NCBI RefSeq assembly: GCF_000143625.1
Contig: NZ_GL379592.1
Coordinates: 286,872-350,871, forward strand
DNA length: 64,000 nt
Source: Candidatus Regiella insecticola LSR1
Lineage (GTDB): Bacteria > Pseudomonadota > Gammaproteobacteria > Enterobacterales > Enterobacteriaceae
Reading direction: 5' to 3'
Shown: one piece after another, positions 19,492 through 32,144 of the stretch
Layout of the letters: every line of letters begins with the position of its first letter
Position numbering within the stretch: the stretch's first letter is position 1
Made by a program: the position numbers and the translations under genes
Notes under the pieces: generated by a model
What the model saw: only the letters and a program-made list of their open reading frames with translations
Databases searched by the model: none
What the model was told of the DNA's origin: nothing

Positions 19492-19617
19492 TATACCCCT
19501 CGCCTTTCAAGTTACGGCGGCGTTAGCTGCGTGTGTTCGCCTCATCAGGTAGCCTGTCTATGCTCATCGGTCGGTCGCCCTTGCCGCCTTGCCGTAACTC
19601 GAAATTCATTGGGTATA
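19492..19617. repeat. ERIC-type element
   Basis: 126 bp from TATACCCCTCGCC to ATTCATTGGGTATA, with the palindromic middle typical of the family. It sits between relA and gyrB, on the 5' side of relA and the 3' side of gyrB, so it is probably transcribed with gyrB. Confidence 0.85.
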
Positions 19618-19659
19618 ATCCAGATCTTTTTCCTTTTCAGGCGCATTCAACAAATTTCA

Positions 19660-22155
<2,496 letters not shown>

Positions 22156-22159
22156 AGCC

Positions 22160-22280
22160 TATACCCTTCGCCTTTGAAGCCGCTGTGTTGTTGGCTGCGG
22201 GTGCTCGCCCTCATGGTATGTCTATGCTCATCGCTCTCACCCCCTGCCGCCTAGCGGTAACTTGAAGTACTGTGGGTATA
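22160..22280. repeat. ERIC-type element at the recF deletion
   Basis: 121 bp running from TATACCCTTCGCC to TGTGGGTATA. It lies exactly between the recF remnant and the dnaN stop codon, so the deletion endpoint and the repeat coincide. Confidence 0.85.
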
Positions 22281-22281
22281 T

Positions 22282-23409
22282 TTAAAGACGCATTGGCATC
22301 ACAATATAGGTGGTGATTTGATTTTCAATATTTTCAATTTGCACACTAGAAACCGAGTCAATCAGTAGCAGCTTGACTTTGTCGCATTTAAGCGCATTAA
22401 GGACATCCAGCAGATAACCTACATTGAAACTGATTTCAATATCCTCGCCCTGATAGTCGACATCGAGGGTTTCTTCTGCCTCTTCTTGCTCTGGATTATT
22501 TGCGGTAATTTTAAGTTTACCCGCGCTAATATGCAGCCGGACACCCCGGAATTTTGCATTGGATAAAATCGCCGCCCGTGAAAAGGCTTGTTTAAGTTGC
22601 TCACAGTTTGCAATAACTATTTTTGACGGATTTTTAGGAAAGACACGTTTATAGTCAGGGAAACGGCCATCAACTAATTTTGAGGTAAAAATAAAGCCAT
22701 TGAGATGAACACGGATATTATTGCTGCCAATTTGTAGACACAACCTATCCTCGCCACCACTGAGTAAGCGCGCTAATTCGATGACAGCTTTACGTGGTAC
22801 TATCACCGAATATTTTTTCAACTCTTGCGCGGTGTCTTTTTGAATTATAGAGGTTGAACAGACTGCCAAACGATGACCATCAGTGGTGATCGCACATAAT
22901 TTTTCACCTTCAACTTCGAATAACATTCCATTGAGATAGTAGCGTACATCTTGATGCGCCATAGCAAATTGAGTTGAATCAATCAAACACTTTAAGGCTG
23001 CCGGTGAAACAGTTAATTCGACTTCTTTTTCTTTTTTCAAATCGGCCAGATTAGGAAAATCCCTAGCGGACAGTATGGAAAGCGAAAAACGGCTATGACC
23101 TGAACGTATTGATAAACGTTTAGTTTCTAGTGTCACGGTGATTTCAGCGTCTTCCGGCAAACCTCGACAAATATCGAAAAACTTGCGGGCGGGTACCGTA
23201 GTGGATCCAGTTTCAGTTTTATGAGACTGAGACAAAGCAATTGTTGCCACCATCTCAATTTCTAGGTCAGTACCGGTCAAGGTCAGTGTGTTGTCGCTAA
23301 CTTGTAGCAGTAAATTAGCCAGAATCGGCAAGGCTGTACGTGCACTGAGCGGACCACTGACCTGTTGTAAGGGTTTGAGCAAATGTTCACGTTTAATAGT
23401 AAATTTCAT
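22282..23409 (-). CDS. dnaN: DNA polymerase III beta sliding clamp
   Basis: This is the ring-shaped processivity clamp. Its 375 residues compare with 366 in E. coli; the extra residues are small insertions (such as the KKEKEVELTV region). Strong matches include LLKPLQQVSGPLSARTALPI at the start, FAMAHQDVRYYLNGMLFEVE and LVDGRFPDYKRVFPKNPSKI in the middle, and the C-terminal VMPMRL that forms part of the partner-binding pocket. It follows dnaA after 5 bases, so the two are co-transcribed. Confidence 0.98.
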   Translation of the reverse strand: MKFTIKREHLLKPLQQVSGPLSARTALPILANLLLQVSDNTLTLTGTDLEIEMVATIALSQSHKTETGSTTVPARKFFDICRGLPEDAEITVTLETKRLSIRSGHSRFSLSILSARDFPNLADLKKEKEVELTVSPAALKCLIDSTQFAMAHQDVRYYLNGMLFEVEGEKLCAITTDGHRLAVCSTSIIQKDTAQELKKYSVIVPRKAVIELARLLSGGEDRLCLQIGSNNIRVHLNGFIFTSKLVDGRFPDYKRVFPKNPSKIVIANCEQLKQAFSRAAILSNAKFRGVRLHISAGKLKITANNPEQEEAEETLDVDYQGEDIEISFNVGYLLDVLNALKCDKVKLLLIDSVSSVQIENIENQITTYIVMPMRL

Positions 23410-23414
23410 GGCGC

Positions 23415-24803
23415 TTAGGCGGATAAGGTTCTAATTAGATTTAAGAAATCTTCTTTAAAATGGTGATTTTCTTCACGCAATTGTTCAATTTTTCGACAGG
23501 CATGCAACACCGTGGTATGGTCACGACCTCCAAATGCATTACCAATTTCAGGCAGACTATGGTTGGTTAATTCTTTGGCCATGGCCATGGCCATTTGACG
23601 CGGTCGTGCTACTGAACGAGAACGCCGTTTGGAAAGCAGATCGGTGACTTTAACTTTATAATATTCAGCGACCGTTCTTTGAATATTATCAATGGTAACA
23701 AGCTTTTCTTGCAATGCAAGTAAATCACACAGTGCTTCGCGCACAAAATCAATGGTGATTGCTCGGCCGGTAAAATTGGCATTAGCAATCACGCGGTTTA
23801 AGGCCCCTTCTAATTCACGTACGTTAGAACGTAAACGTTTTGCGATAAAAAAAGCGACTTCATTCGGCAAAACAATATCATTCTCATCTGCTTTTTTCAT
23901 CAAAATAGCGACACGGGTTTCAAGCTCTGGTGGATCAATGGCGACTGTCAGACCCCAACCAAAGCGAGATTTTAGCCGATCTGCCACGCCATTGATTTCT
24001 TTTGGATAACGATCTGATGTCAAAATAATTTGCTGATTGCCTTCCAATAACGTATTAAAAGTATGAAAAAATTCTTCCTGAGAACGTTCTTTGTTGGAAA
24101 AAAATTGAATATCATCAATGAGTAAAGCATCAAGTGAACGGTAATAACGTTTAAATTCTTCAATCGCATTGTTTTGTAGTGCTTTAACCATATCCTGCAC
24201 AAAGCGTTCAGAGTGCATATACACTACTTTCGCTTTAGATTTATTAGCAATAATACCGTTACCCACTGCATGCAAAAGATGCGTTTTACCTAAACCGGTA
24301 CAACCATACAGAAATAAGGGGTTATATGCTTTACCAGGGTTATCAGCAACCTGACGTGCGGCTGCTCGAGCCAACTGATTAGATTTTCCTTCTACAAAAT
24401 TATCAAATGAATGCTTCGTGTTGATATTTGAACGGTAATCACGCTGAGGTTGCGTAAGCGCACTATCCCAACCAAGTCGCCCAGTGACATTGTGAGTGAT
24501 AGGCACGATTGGTACACCAACACTGCTTATCGCCGACGGGTTAGTCGTTTGTATTACAGGTTTGTTCCCGACTTCAAAACGCAGCAAAGGAATATTTTCC
24601 CCGCAAAAATCATTAAGTAATCCATTGATATTGTTTAAATATTTATCGCGAACCCAGTCTAAAACAAAACGATTAGGGGCGTAAAGAGCTAGTGTGTTAT
24701 CACTCAGTTCCGCCTGTAATGGGCGGATCCACATACTAAATTCTGTGGCAGGTAATTCTTCCTGCAATCGGGCAAGACATTGCTGCCAAAGCGAAAGTGA
24801 CAC
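23415..24803 (-). CDS. dnaA: Chromosomal replication initiator DnaA
   Basis: It binds DnaA boxes and opens oriC. Domain I ([20 protein letters not shown]) and a short linker precede the AAA+ domain with Walker [10 protein letters not shown] and Walker [11 protein letters not shown], then the DNA-binding domain IV with the signature [15 protein letters not shown]. The start is GTG 24803, giving VSLSLWQQ as in E. coli, where dnaA also begins with GTG; it has 462 residues against 467. The gene is divergent from rpmH, the usual enteric arrangement. Confidence 0.98.
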   Translation of the reverse strand: MSLSLWQQCLARLQEELPATEFSMWIRPLQAELSDNTLALYAPNRFVLDWVRDKYLNNINGLLNDFCGENIPLLRFEVGNKPVIQTTNPSAISSVGVPIVPITHNVTGRLGWDSALTQPQRDYRSNINTKHSFDNFVEGKSNQLARAAARQVADNPGKAYNPLFLYGCTGLGKTHLLHAVGNGIIANKSKAKVVYMHSERFVQDMVKALQNNAIEEFKRYYRSLDALLIDDIQFFSNKERSQEEFFHTFNTLLEGNQQIILTSDRYPKEINGVADRLKSRFGWGLTVAIDPPELETRVAILMKKADENDIVLPNEVAFFIAKRLRSNVRELEGALNRVIANANFTGRAITIDFVREALCDLLALQEKLVTIDNIQRTVAEYYKVKVTDLLSKRRSRSVARPRQMAMAMAKELTNHSLPEIGNAFGGRDHTTVLHACRKIEQLREENHHFKEDFLNLIRTLSA

Positions 24804-25048
24804 GGTAAACTCCACTCTAACAAGACCAATAAAAAGAAATAAAAAGAAAAGGCTATGAATTCATCATACGACAACGACCTGCTACGTGCTGTCCAATTTG
24901 GAGTATCGAGATCACCAACAGGGCAGAAGATCATAGCGCAAACGCAGCAATATATCTTCCCCTTAACTTGCAGATTCAAGCCTTTTTGTCGACAGACGAT
25001 TTGCTGACAGGCGATCATTATACCGAAGCGGCTAATTCATCACAGTTT

Positions 25049-25469
<421 letters not shown>

Positions 25470-25486
25470 TTAAGCTCACCGTTTAA

Positions 25487-25831
25487 GTGGTTAAGTTAGC
25501 ATTTCCTAGGGAGTTACGTTTGTTAACTCCTGCTAGTTTTGCTTTTGTTTTTCAACAGCCAAAACAGGCTGGTACACCGCAAATTACGTTCCTTGGCCGT
25601 ATGAACGAATTAGGCCACCCTCGAATAGGTTTTGCCATTGCAAAAAAGCAGATTAAACGAGCACATGAGCGTAACCGGATTAGACGTCTAATCCGCGAAA
25701 GTTTTCGTTTGCGTCAGCATCAGTTGCCATCTATGGATTTTGTGGTGTTGGCTAAAAAAGGTGCCGTTGAGCTTGATAATTTGGTACTGGCGAAAATGTT
25801 AGAAAAATTATGGCATCGCTATTGTCGTTAA
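25487..25831 (+). CDS. rnpA: Ribonuclease P protein component
   Basis: A 114-residue basic protein that, with the RNA subunit, matures tRNA 5' ends. It shows [20 protein letters not shown] near the start and the RNR signature [20 protein letters not shown]. The start is GTG 25487 (VVKLAFPR), the same as in E. coli. Its last 22 bases overlap yidD. Confidence 0.97.
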   Translation: MVKLAFPRELRLLTPASFAFVFQQPKQAGTPQITFLGRMNELGHPRIGFAIAKKQIKRAHERNRIRRLIRESFRLRQHQLPSMDFVVLAKKGAVELDNLVLAKMLEKLWHRYCR

Positions 25832-26097
25832 TACCGCTAATTTGCCATGTTCTGATCGGACTGATTAAGGGATATCAGCGCATTATTAGCCCATTTTTGG
25901 GGCCTCGCTGCCGTTTTTATCCGACCTGTTCCGATTACGCAATTGAAGCCTTGATTAAGTTTGGCCTGCTAAAAGGCAGTGGGTTAACACTGAAGCGTGT
26001 ATTAAAATGCCACCCTTTGAACCCAGGTGGCACTGATCTTGTGCCGCCAAAACCCGAAGATAATTTAGAGAACACTCACGATGGCTCCGCAACGTAA
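25810..26097 (+). CDS. yidD: Membrane protein insertion efficiency factor YidD
   Basis: A 95-residue protein with an N-terminal amphipathic or membrane helix and the invariant core [18 protein letters not shown] ... [10 protein letters not shown]. It assists YidC in inserting inner-membrane proteins. ATG 25810 lies within rnpA and the end overlaps the yidC start, so the three genes are translationally coupled. Confidence 0.95.
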   Translation: MASLLSLIPLICHVLIGLIKGYQRIISPFLGPRCRFYPTCSDYAIEALIKFGLLKGSGLTLKRVLKCHPLNPGGTDLVPPKPEDNLENTHDGSAT

Positions 26098-27709
26098 TCT
26101 CCTCCTCATCGCTTTGTTGTTCGTCTCTTTCATGATCTGGCAAACGTGGCAAGTGGACAATAACCCACCCTCCTCTTCCCAGACTGCGCAACAGAGTACG
26201 GATACGGTCAGTATGGCAAACCAAACGGCAGCTGATACTCAAAAGCAATTGATTAAAGTACAGACTGATGTATTGTCTTTGACCATTAATACACGTGGAG
26301 GGGATATTGAACAGGCCAATTTACTCGCCTATCCAAATGTATTAGGTTCAGATAAGCCTTTTGAACTATTAGAAACCACCCCGGCTTTTATTTATCAAGC
26401 ACAAAGCGGTTTAACCGGCAAAAATGGGCCGGATAATCCTGCTAACGGGGCTCGCCCGTTATTTACGGCCACTCAGGATCACTTTGTACTGGCTGAAAAC
26501 CAAGATGAACTACGTATCCCATTAACTTTCACTAGCCAAGAAGGCGTAATATTTACTAAAACCTTTGTGCTGAAGCGTAACGATTATGCGATTGGAGTGC
26601 ATTATCAGGTTAAAAATACCTTTGCTACGCCCTTGGAATTCAGTTTATTTGGTCAATTGAAACAAAGTATTAATTTGCCTCAATACCGCGATACCGGCAG
26701 TAGTAATTTTGCGTTACAGACTTATCGTGGAGCGGCATACTCTTCTGATGAAACGAAATATAAAAAATACAGTTTTAGTGATATTGAAGAGACTAACTTA
26801 AATACGGTAACCCAAGGTGGCTGGGTTGCGATGTTACAGCAATATTTTGCCACTGCTTGGATCCCAGCCGCTCAAGAGACTCACACTTTTTACTCCAATA
26901 AGCTCAGCAATGGCCTGGCTGCTATTGGTTTTAAGAGTATGCCAGTGGTTATCCCTCCGGGGGAACAAAAAGATTTAGCAGCGACGTTATGGATCGGTCC
27001 AGAGATCCAGGACAAGATGGCAGCAATTGCCACTCATCTTGATTTGACAGTAGATTATGGTTGGTTATGGTTTATTTCTCAGCCATTGTTTAAGTTATTG
27101 CATTTTATTCAAGGTTTTATCGGTAATTGGGGTTTTTCCATTATTGTTATTACCTTTATTGTCCGTGGCATTATGTATCCACTGACAAAGGCTCAATATA
27201 CTTCGATGGCAAAAATGCGGATGATTCAACCCAAGCTCACCGAAATGCGCGAGCGTATTGGCGACGATAAGCAACGCATGAGCCAAGAAATGATGGCGTT
27301 GTATAAAACTGAACAGGTTAATCCGTTGGGCGGTTGTTTACCGTTACTGATTCAGATGCCGATTTTTCTAGCATTGTATTATATGTTGATGAGTTCGGTT
27401 GAACTGCGCCACGCCTCCTTTATATTGTGGATCCATGACTTATCAGCGCAAGATCCTTACTATATCTTGCCGATTTTGATGGGTATCACCATGTATTTTA
27501 TTCAGAAGATGTCACCAACCACTATCACCGATCCTATGCAGCAAAAAATCATGACGTTTATGCCTGTTATTTTTACGGTATTTTTCTTATGGTTTCCCGC
27601 TGGTTTGGTGCTGTACTACATCGTCAGTAATTTGGTGACTATCTTGCAGCAATATTTGATTTATCATGGTTTAGAGAAACGCGGCTTACATCAACGCGAA
27701 AAAAAATGA
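26081..27709 (+). CDS. yidC: Membrane protein insertase YidC
   Basis: 542 residues (E. coli 548). An N-terminal signal anchor ([19 protein letters not shown]) leads to a large periplasmic beta domain and five C-terminal helices with the conserved arginine region [17 protein letters not shown] and the loop [20 protein letters not shown]. The end is the usual Lys/Arg-rich tail. In free-living enterics mnmE follows; here there is a repeat and an unrelated gene, so the cluster has been cut after yidC. Confidence 0.98.
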   Translation: MAPQRNLLLIALLFVSFMIWQTWQVDNNPPSSSQTAQQSTDTVSMANQTAADTQKQLIKVQTDVLSLTINTRGGDIEQANLLAYPNVLGSDKPFELLETTPAFIYQAQSGLTGKNGPDNPANGARPLFTATQDHFVLAENQDELRIPLTFTSQEGVIFTKTFVLKRNDYAIGVHYQVKNTFATPLEFSLFGQLKQSINLPQYRDTGSSNFALQTYRGAAYSSDETKYKKYSFSDIEETNLNTVTQGGWVAMLQQYFATAWIPAAQETHTFYSNKLSNGLAAIGFKSMPVVIPPGEQKDLAATLWIGPEIQDKMAAIATHLDLTVDYGWLWFISQPLFKLLHFIQGFIGNWGFSIIVITFIVRGIMYPLTKAQYTSMAKMRMIQPKLTEMRERIGDDKQRMSQEMMALYKTEQVNPLGGCLPLLIQMPIFLALYYMLMSSVELRHASFILWIHDLSAQDPYYILPILMGITMYFIQKMSPTTITDPMQQKIMTFMPVIFTVFFLWFPAGLVLYYIVSNLVTILQQYLIYHGLEKRGLHQREKK

Positions 27710-27766
27710 CTTGATGAAAAGAAGCCATTTGATCACTGATAACCTGTTTTGTGAAAAAAAGTTCAG

Positions 27767-27913
27767 TAGACCTCTTTCGAAACCGTAGTTCGTTATGCGA
27801 AGTCAAAGGCGCTCGGCGCACAGCAACCTTCGTTAACATGCAAGTACATGAGGATTGTACGCACCGGGCAACGCAGAATTCGCATCACGCAATAGGTTTC
27901 GAAAAAGGGTCTA
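27767..27913. repeat. MITE-A copy 1
   Basis: 147 bp with ends TAGACCTCTTTCGAAACC and its near reverse complement at 27896-27913. The inside is a long imperfect palindrome with the word ATGAGGATTG shared by all full copies. It lies between yidC and the LD-carboxypeptidase gene and contains no gene of its own. Confidence 0.85.
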
Positions 27914-27954
27914 GGGAACGATTGATAAAACGAAAATTACAGCGGAGCTTTGAT

Positions 27955-28968
27955 ATGAAAGTGTCCTATATTTTTATTTTTTTATTAGGTTTTATTTTAT
28001 CATTTGAGCTAACTGCACAAGAAAAATCAACGATTTATCTTATATCAAGTTCTAGTGAATATAACGAGGAAGTGATCCCTAGCATAATTACCATGTTCAA
28101 GGAAAAAGGACATCCTGTAGATACCCGATACCTCGATCAACAGGTTTCTGATTTCGGTTATGTTAATACGGATAAAAGCAGAGCAAAGACCCTTATTAAC
28201 GCTCTGACCGACGATAATGTTAAATATTTATGGTTTGTACGCGGTGGGGCAGGGGCATTAAATTTATTACCCTATCTTTATGCTGCTGAAGATAAGATAA
28301 AAAAATCCACGCCAAAAATTATCGTCGGGTTTAGTGATGTTACTGCCATCCATTATTTTATCAATAGACAGATAAAGTGGCCTTCTGTTCATGGGGTTTT
28401 GGCTTCTTTCAATAAAAACCTGTATGTTCCCAATGAAACAAAATCAGAAATCAGTAGGAATAGTGATGTAGAGGATATTTTTTCTTTAGCGGAAAAGGAG
28501 ATTAAATATCGTGATGTGATACCACTGAATAATCAGGCTAGAAAAAATATTGCGGGTAAACTTTTTGGCGGCAACCTGACTTTATTACAATCTCTCTTCT
28601 CAACAAAATACGAAACGGTAAGCGCTGACGATATTTTCATTGTTGAAGATGTTGGTGTGACCTATCGTCAACTTGACCGCTCCTTACATCAATTGCTTTA
28701 TAAAAATCAATTCAAACCTAAAGGCATCATCTTTGGGCAGTTTTATTCTCTTTCTGCTACAGATGAAGAGCGGTTAATATTTAAAACAGTGATTAAAGAT
28801 TTTGCAGCTAAAGCACCTTATCCTGTTTACTATTACCCGCTCTTTGGACACGGCAAAACTAATAAACCACTGATTCTTTTTAATGATGTGAAGATCAACT
28901 GCAACAAAAATGATGAATATTGTTCTTTGACGCAGAAAAAAATGGCGTTATCGAATAAATCAAAATAG
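27955..28968 (+). CDS. S66-family LD-carboxypeptidase-like protein with a signal peptide
   Basis: 337 residues from ATG 27955, which has GGAG about 8 bases upstream. Residues 1-21 form a signal peptide (FIFLLGFILSFELTAQ). The S66 fold is recognisable: the nucleophile elbow GFSDVTA, the glutamate segment IFIVEDVG and the histidine segment PLFGHGKTN, plus WFVRGGAGALNLLPYL. Family members (LdcA, MccF) trim tetrapeptides of murein or cleave microcin C. LdcA is cytoplasmic, so an export signal is unusual. A frame open further upstream runs through MITE-A and is not needed. Confidence 0.8.
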   Translation: MKVSYIFIFLLGFILSFELTAQEKSTIYLISSSSEYNEEVIPSIITMFKEKGHPVDTRYLDQQVSDFGYVNTDKSRAKTLINALTDDNVKYLWFVRGGAGALNLLPYLYAAEDKIKKSTPKIIVGFSDVTAIHYFINRQIKWPSVHGVLASFNKNLYVPNETKSEISRNSDVEDIFSLAEKEIKYRDVIPLNNQARKNIAGKLFGGNLTLLQSLFSTKYETVSADDIFIVEDVGVTYRQLDRSLHQLLYKNQFKPKGIIFGQFYSLSATDEERLIFKTVIKDFAAKAPYPVYYYPLFGHGKTNKPLILFNDVKINCNKNDEYCSLTQKKMALSNKSK

Positions 28969-29020
28969 TTTTAGAAGCCACGAGGATCGCATAGAACGTT
29001 ATAGTGGGGAGGATGTAAAA

Positions 29021-29152
29021 ATGTTATTGCCCTGGCTGGCAAATAAAAAGGTAGATTTTACTTATAAATGGCGTATATTAGCCTCTTCCCTGGTATTAGG
29101 CCGGAATTGGCAACCTTTCTTCAGCTCAGGCTGCAGAAAGGTTTTTTTTTAA
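29021..29152 (+). CDS. Possible small ORF of 43 codons
   Basis: ATG 29021 follows a strong GGGGAGG at 29006-29012 with an 8-base spacer. The frame (MLLPWLANKKVDFTYKWR...) runs into the terminator hairpin and stops at TAA 29150-29152. I do not recognise the product; it may be a gene remnant. The good ribosome site is the only support. Confidence 0.3.
   Translation: MLLPWLANKKVDFTYKWRILASSLVLGRNWQPFFSSGCRKVFF
29112..29150 (+). terminator. Rho-independent terminator
   Basis: AACCTTTCT at 29112-29120 pairs with AGAAAGGTT at 29135-29143, and the sequence continues as a T-run to 29150. It would end transcripts from the LD-carboxypeptidase gene just before MITE-A copy 2. Confidence 0.75.
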
Positions 29153-29293
29153 TAGACTTCTTTCCAAACCGTAGCGAGTGAGGCTAATGCAAGGCGCTTG
29201 GCGCACAGCAACCTTCGTTGCCATAAACATGAGGATTGCGCGCAGCGGGCACCGCAGGATCCGCGTCACGCAGTAGGTTTGGAAAGAGGTTTA
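29153..29293. repeat. MITE-A copy 2, supplying the ubiG stop codon
   Basis: 141 bp from TAGACTTCTTTCC to GGAAAGAGGTTTA. Its last three bases (29291-29293, TTA on plus) are the TAA stop of ubiG on the minus strand, so the element inserted at the very end of that gene. Confidence 0.85.
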
Positions 29294-30019
29294 ATGATGG
29301 TGTCGTTGTGTATGCAACATATAATTAACGTCTACCTTGTAACCCAGATTAAAATTATCATTGAATGGATTGTAATGTAGTCCAATGATGTGACGTTCAA
29401 TTAATGATGTTGACTCTAGCCATCCTATTAGTTCCGCCGGTCGGATAAACTTTTTCGCATCATGTGTCCCTTTCGGAACCAGGCGTAAAATATATTCCGC
29501 TGCAACTTTTGCCATTAACCAGGATTTAATATTGCGATTGATGGTAGAGAAAAAAACATGTCCCCCGGGTTTAACTAATTGCGCGCAAGCATGCACCACC
29601 GATGCGGGATCAGGAACATGTTCTAGCATCTCCATGCAAGTGACTAAATCGTATTGTTCCCTGTGGGTTTTTGTATGCTCTTCGACTGTTTGCTGAATGT
29701 AATTGAGTTGTACTTTATTTTCTAAGGCGTGCAATCGTGCTACTTGTAACGGTTCGCTACCCATGTCCAGTCCAGTCACCTCTGCACCTTCTCTGGCCAT
29801 ACTTTCTGCGAGAATACCGCCACCACAACCAACATCTAATACTTTCTTCGCAAAAATACCTTCTGCGCGTTGTAAAATATAGTTAAGGCGCAATGGATTA
29901 ATGCGGTGAAGCGATTTTAAATCACCTTGTAAATCCCACCAGTGAGACGCGATTGCCGCAAATTTAGCTATTTCTTGTTGATCAATGTTAGGTGGATTAT
30001 TGGTGAGTTTGGCGTGCAT
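29291..30019 (-). CDS. ubiG: Ubiquinone biosynthesis O-methyltransferase UbiG
   Basis: A class I SAM methyltransferase that carries out both O-methylations of the ubiquinone ring. Visible: [20 protein letters not shown] at the start, SAM motif [17 protein letters not shown] and [13 protein letters not shown]. It has 242 residues (E. coli 240). The last residues (TQRHHH) and the stop come from the junction with MITE-A, replacing the native end. Since the catalytic core is whole, it should be functional. Confidence 0.96.
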   Translation of the reverse strand: MHAKLTNNPPNIDQQEIAKFAAIASHWWDLQGDLKSLHRINPLRLNYILQRAEGIFAKKVLDVGCGGGILAESMAREGAEVTGLDMGSEPLQVARLHALENKVQLNYIQQTVEEHTKTHREQYDLVTCMEMLEHVPDPASVVHACAQLVKPGGHVFFSTINRNIKSWLMAKVAAEYILRLVPKGTHDAKKFIRPAELIGWLESTSLIERHIIGLHYNPFNDNFNLGYKVDVNYMLHTQRHHH

Positions 30020-30071
30020 AAATCAGTATCTCTTGAATTGATCGTTGAGGAAAATTATACACATGAATTAC

Positions 30072-30138
30072 TAAGAGCCATTTGAAATCTTTTGTGTTCG
30101 TCTGAGTATCATTCAAGAAGATTTGGAACAGGCTCTTA
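30072..30138. repeat. Repeat C, short copy
   Basis: 67 bp beginning TAAGAGCCATTTGAAATCTT and ending AGATTTGGAACAGGCTCTTA, an inverted repeat pair. The middle of the longer copies (33834 and 38674) is missing. Confidence 0.7.
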
Positions 30139-30163
30139 GTGCCCCTAATGTAAAATCATTCAT

Positions 30164-30307
30164 TAGACCTCTTCGGAAACCTACTGCGTGATACGGATCC
30201 TGCGTTGTCCGGTGCGCGCAATCCTCATGTACTTTATGTTAACGAAGGTTGCTGTGCACCGGGCGCCTTGACTCCACATAACGAACTACGGTTTCCAAAG
30301 AGGTCTA
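30164..30307. repeat. MITE-A copy 3
   Basis: 144 bp with ends TAGACCTCTTCGGAAAC and TTTCCAAAGAGGTCTA. The first 17 bases are identical to the terminus of the IS5-type element at 63639. It fills much of the ubiG-metG divergent region; the rest of 30020-30470 holds repeat C and about 160 bp upstream of metG with no recognised gene. Confidence 0.9.
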
Positions 30308-30470
30308 TTAAAAACAAATAAAACATTTTCGTGTAAATGACAGACAAGGCTTTCTTTCACTTAATTATCATGCAAATAATAATCAAACATCAACACAGCT
30401 AGCGACCAAGGGTATGATCGGTTAACATTTGGCATCGTTTAATGCAAATCACGGTTAAAAATATTCTCTT

Positions 30471-32144
30471 ATGGATAAAATGGCAAAAAAAATATTGGTA
30501 ACGTGCGCATTACCCTACGCTAACGGCTCTATTCATCTTGGCCACATGCTTGAACACATTCAGGCTGATATATGGGTTCGCTATCAACGAATGCGTGGCA
30601 ACGAGGTTTATTTTATCTGTGCGGATGATGCACATGGCACACCTATTATGTTAAAAGCACAGCAGCTAGGGCTAAAGCCAGAGCAAATGATTGCGGAAAT
30701 GAACCAGGAGCACCAACAGGATTTTGCTGGTTTCTCCATCAGCTATGATAATTATCACTCCAGCCATAGCGAAGAAAATCTGGAACTATCAAAGTTAATT
30801 TATTGTCGTTTGAAAGAAAAAGGCTATATCAAAAAGCGTATTATTTCTCAATTGTATGATCCTGAAAAAGAAATGTTCTTATCGGATCGCTTTGTGAAAG
30901 GCAGTTGCCCAAAGTGTCAATCCCCAGACCAATATGGTGATAATTGTGAAGCCTGTGGTGCAACATACAGCCCGATAGAGTTGATGGATCCAAAATCTAC
31001 ACTTTCTGGCGCTGTCCCCCTGATACGTGAATCTGAACATTTTTTTTTCGATCTACCTGCTTTTAGTGACATGCTGCAAAGTTGGATCCATTCAGGAACC
31101 TTGCAAGAACAAGTTGCCAATAAAATGCAGGAATGGTTTACATCAGGTCTACAGCAGTGGGATATAACGCGCGATGCACCCTATTTTGGTTTTGAAATAC
31201 CCGATGCGCCTGGTAAATATTTTTACGTTTGGTTAGATGCTCCTATCGGTTATATGAGTGCATTTAAAAATCTCTGTAGCAAACGCAGCGATCTGGATTT
31301 TAATGCATTTTGGTGTGAAGGTGCGACTACTGATTTATATCATTTTACCGGTAAAGATATTGTGTATTTTCACAGTTTATTTTGGCCAGCGATGTTAGAC
31401 GGAAGTGGTTTTCGTAAACCAACTAACTTATTTGTTCACGGTTATGTCACGGTTAATGGCGCTAAAATGTCTAAATCACGAGGCACTTTTATTAAAGCGA
31501 GCACTTATCTGAACTATTTTGATCCTGATTGTCTACGTTATTATTATGCGGCTAAGTTATCTTCTCGTATTGATGATATAGATTTAAATTTAGCAGACTT
31601 TGTGCAACGGGTTAATACCGATGTCGTTAATAAATTGGTCAATTTAGCTGCCCGCAATGCGAGTTTTATTAATAAAAAATTTGCTGGCAAGTTAGCGCAT
31701 CAGCTTGCTGATGCGGCGCTGTATAAAACCTTTACTGATGCAGCTGTTACTATTGCACAAGCCTATGATAACCGTGAAAGCGGTAAAGCTATCCGCGAAA
31801 TTATGGCGTTGGCTGATTTAGCTAATCGTTATGTAGACGAACAGGCCCCCTGGGTGGTGGCAAAAGACGCGAGTCGCACCACAGATTTGCAAATGATTTG
31901 TTCTATGGGAATCAACTTATTTCGAGTACTGATGATCTACCTCAAACCTGTTATGCCAAGCTTAAGTACTCGCAGCCAAGCTTTTCTAAACAGTGAATTG
32001 GATTGGGATAAGCTTGCTTTCCCCTTGTTGAACCATCAAATAAATAAATTTAACGCCCTGTTTAACCGTATTGATTTAGATAAAGTTAACCAAATGGTCA
32101 ATTCATCGAAAGAAAATCTTGAGAGTAAAACCGATGGAACTTGA
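30471..32144 (+). CDS. metG: Methionyl-tRNA synthetase lacking the C-terminal domain
   Basis: Charges tRNA-Met. Present are the HIGH-type motif ([14 protein letters not shown]), the zinc knuckle CPKC...CEACG, KMSKS in [11 protein letters not shown] and the anticodon-binding helices. It has 557 residues against 677 in E. coli: the C-terminal dimerisation and tRNA-binding (EMAP-II-like) domain is absent, with the frame ending at [12 protein letters not shown]. That domain is dispensable for catalysis in E. coli, so activity is likely. The final 11 bases overlap maeA, which is not its usual neighbour, pointing to a deletion that joined the two genes. Confidence 0.95.
   Translation: MDKMAKKILVTCALPYANGSIHLGHMLEHIQADIWVRYQRMRGNEVYFICADDAHGTPIMLKAQQLGLKPEQMIAEMNQEHQQDFAGFSISYDNYHSSHSEENLELSKLIYCRLKEKGYIKKRIISQLYDPEKEMFLSDRFVKGSCPKCQSPDQYGDNCEACGATYSPIELMDPKSTLSGAVPLIRESEHFFFDLPAFSDMLQSWIHSGTLQEQVANKMQEWFTSGLQQWDITRDAPYFGFEIPDAPGKYFYVWLDAPIGYMSAFKNLCSKRSDLDFNAFWCEGATTDLYHFTGKDIVYFHSLFWPAMLDGSGFRKPTNLFVHGYVTVNGAKMSKSRGTFIKASTYLNYFDPDCLRYYYAAKLSSRIDDIDLNLADFVQRVNTDVVNKLVNLAARNASFINKKFAGKLAHQLADAALYKTFTDAAVTIAQAYDNRESGKAIREIMALADLANRYVDEQAPWVVAKDASRTTDLQMICSMGINLFRVLMIYLKPVMPSLSTRSQAFLNSELDWDKLAFPLLNHQINKFNALFNRIDLDKVNQMVNSSKENLESKTDGT

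Noticed and set aside
27710..27954. mnmE or a fragment of it after yidC
   Set aside because: Only MITE-A and short leader sequence are present; no GTPase motif or MnmE-like frame was seen.
27751..27954. N-terminal extension of the LD-carboxypeptidase from GTG 27751
   Set aside because: The added residues are encoded by MITE-A, and ATG 27955 has a ribosome site and opens a signal peptide.
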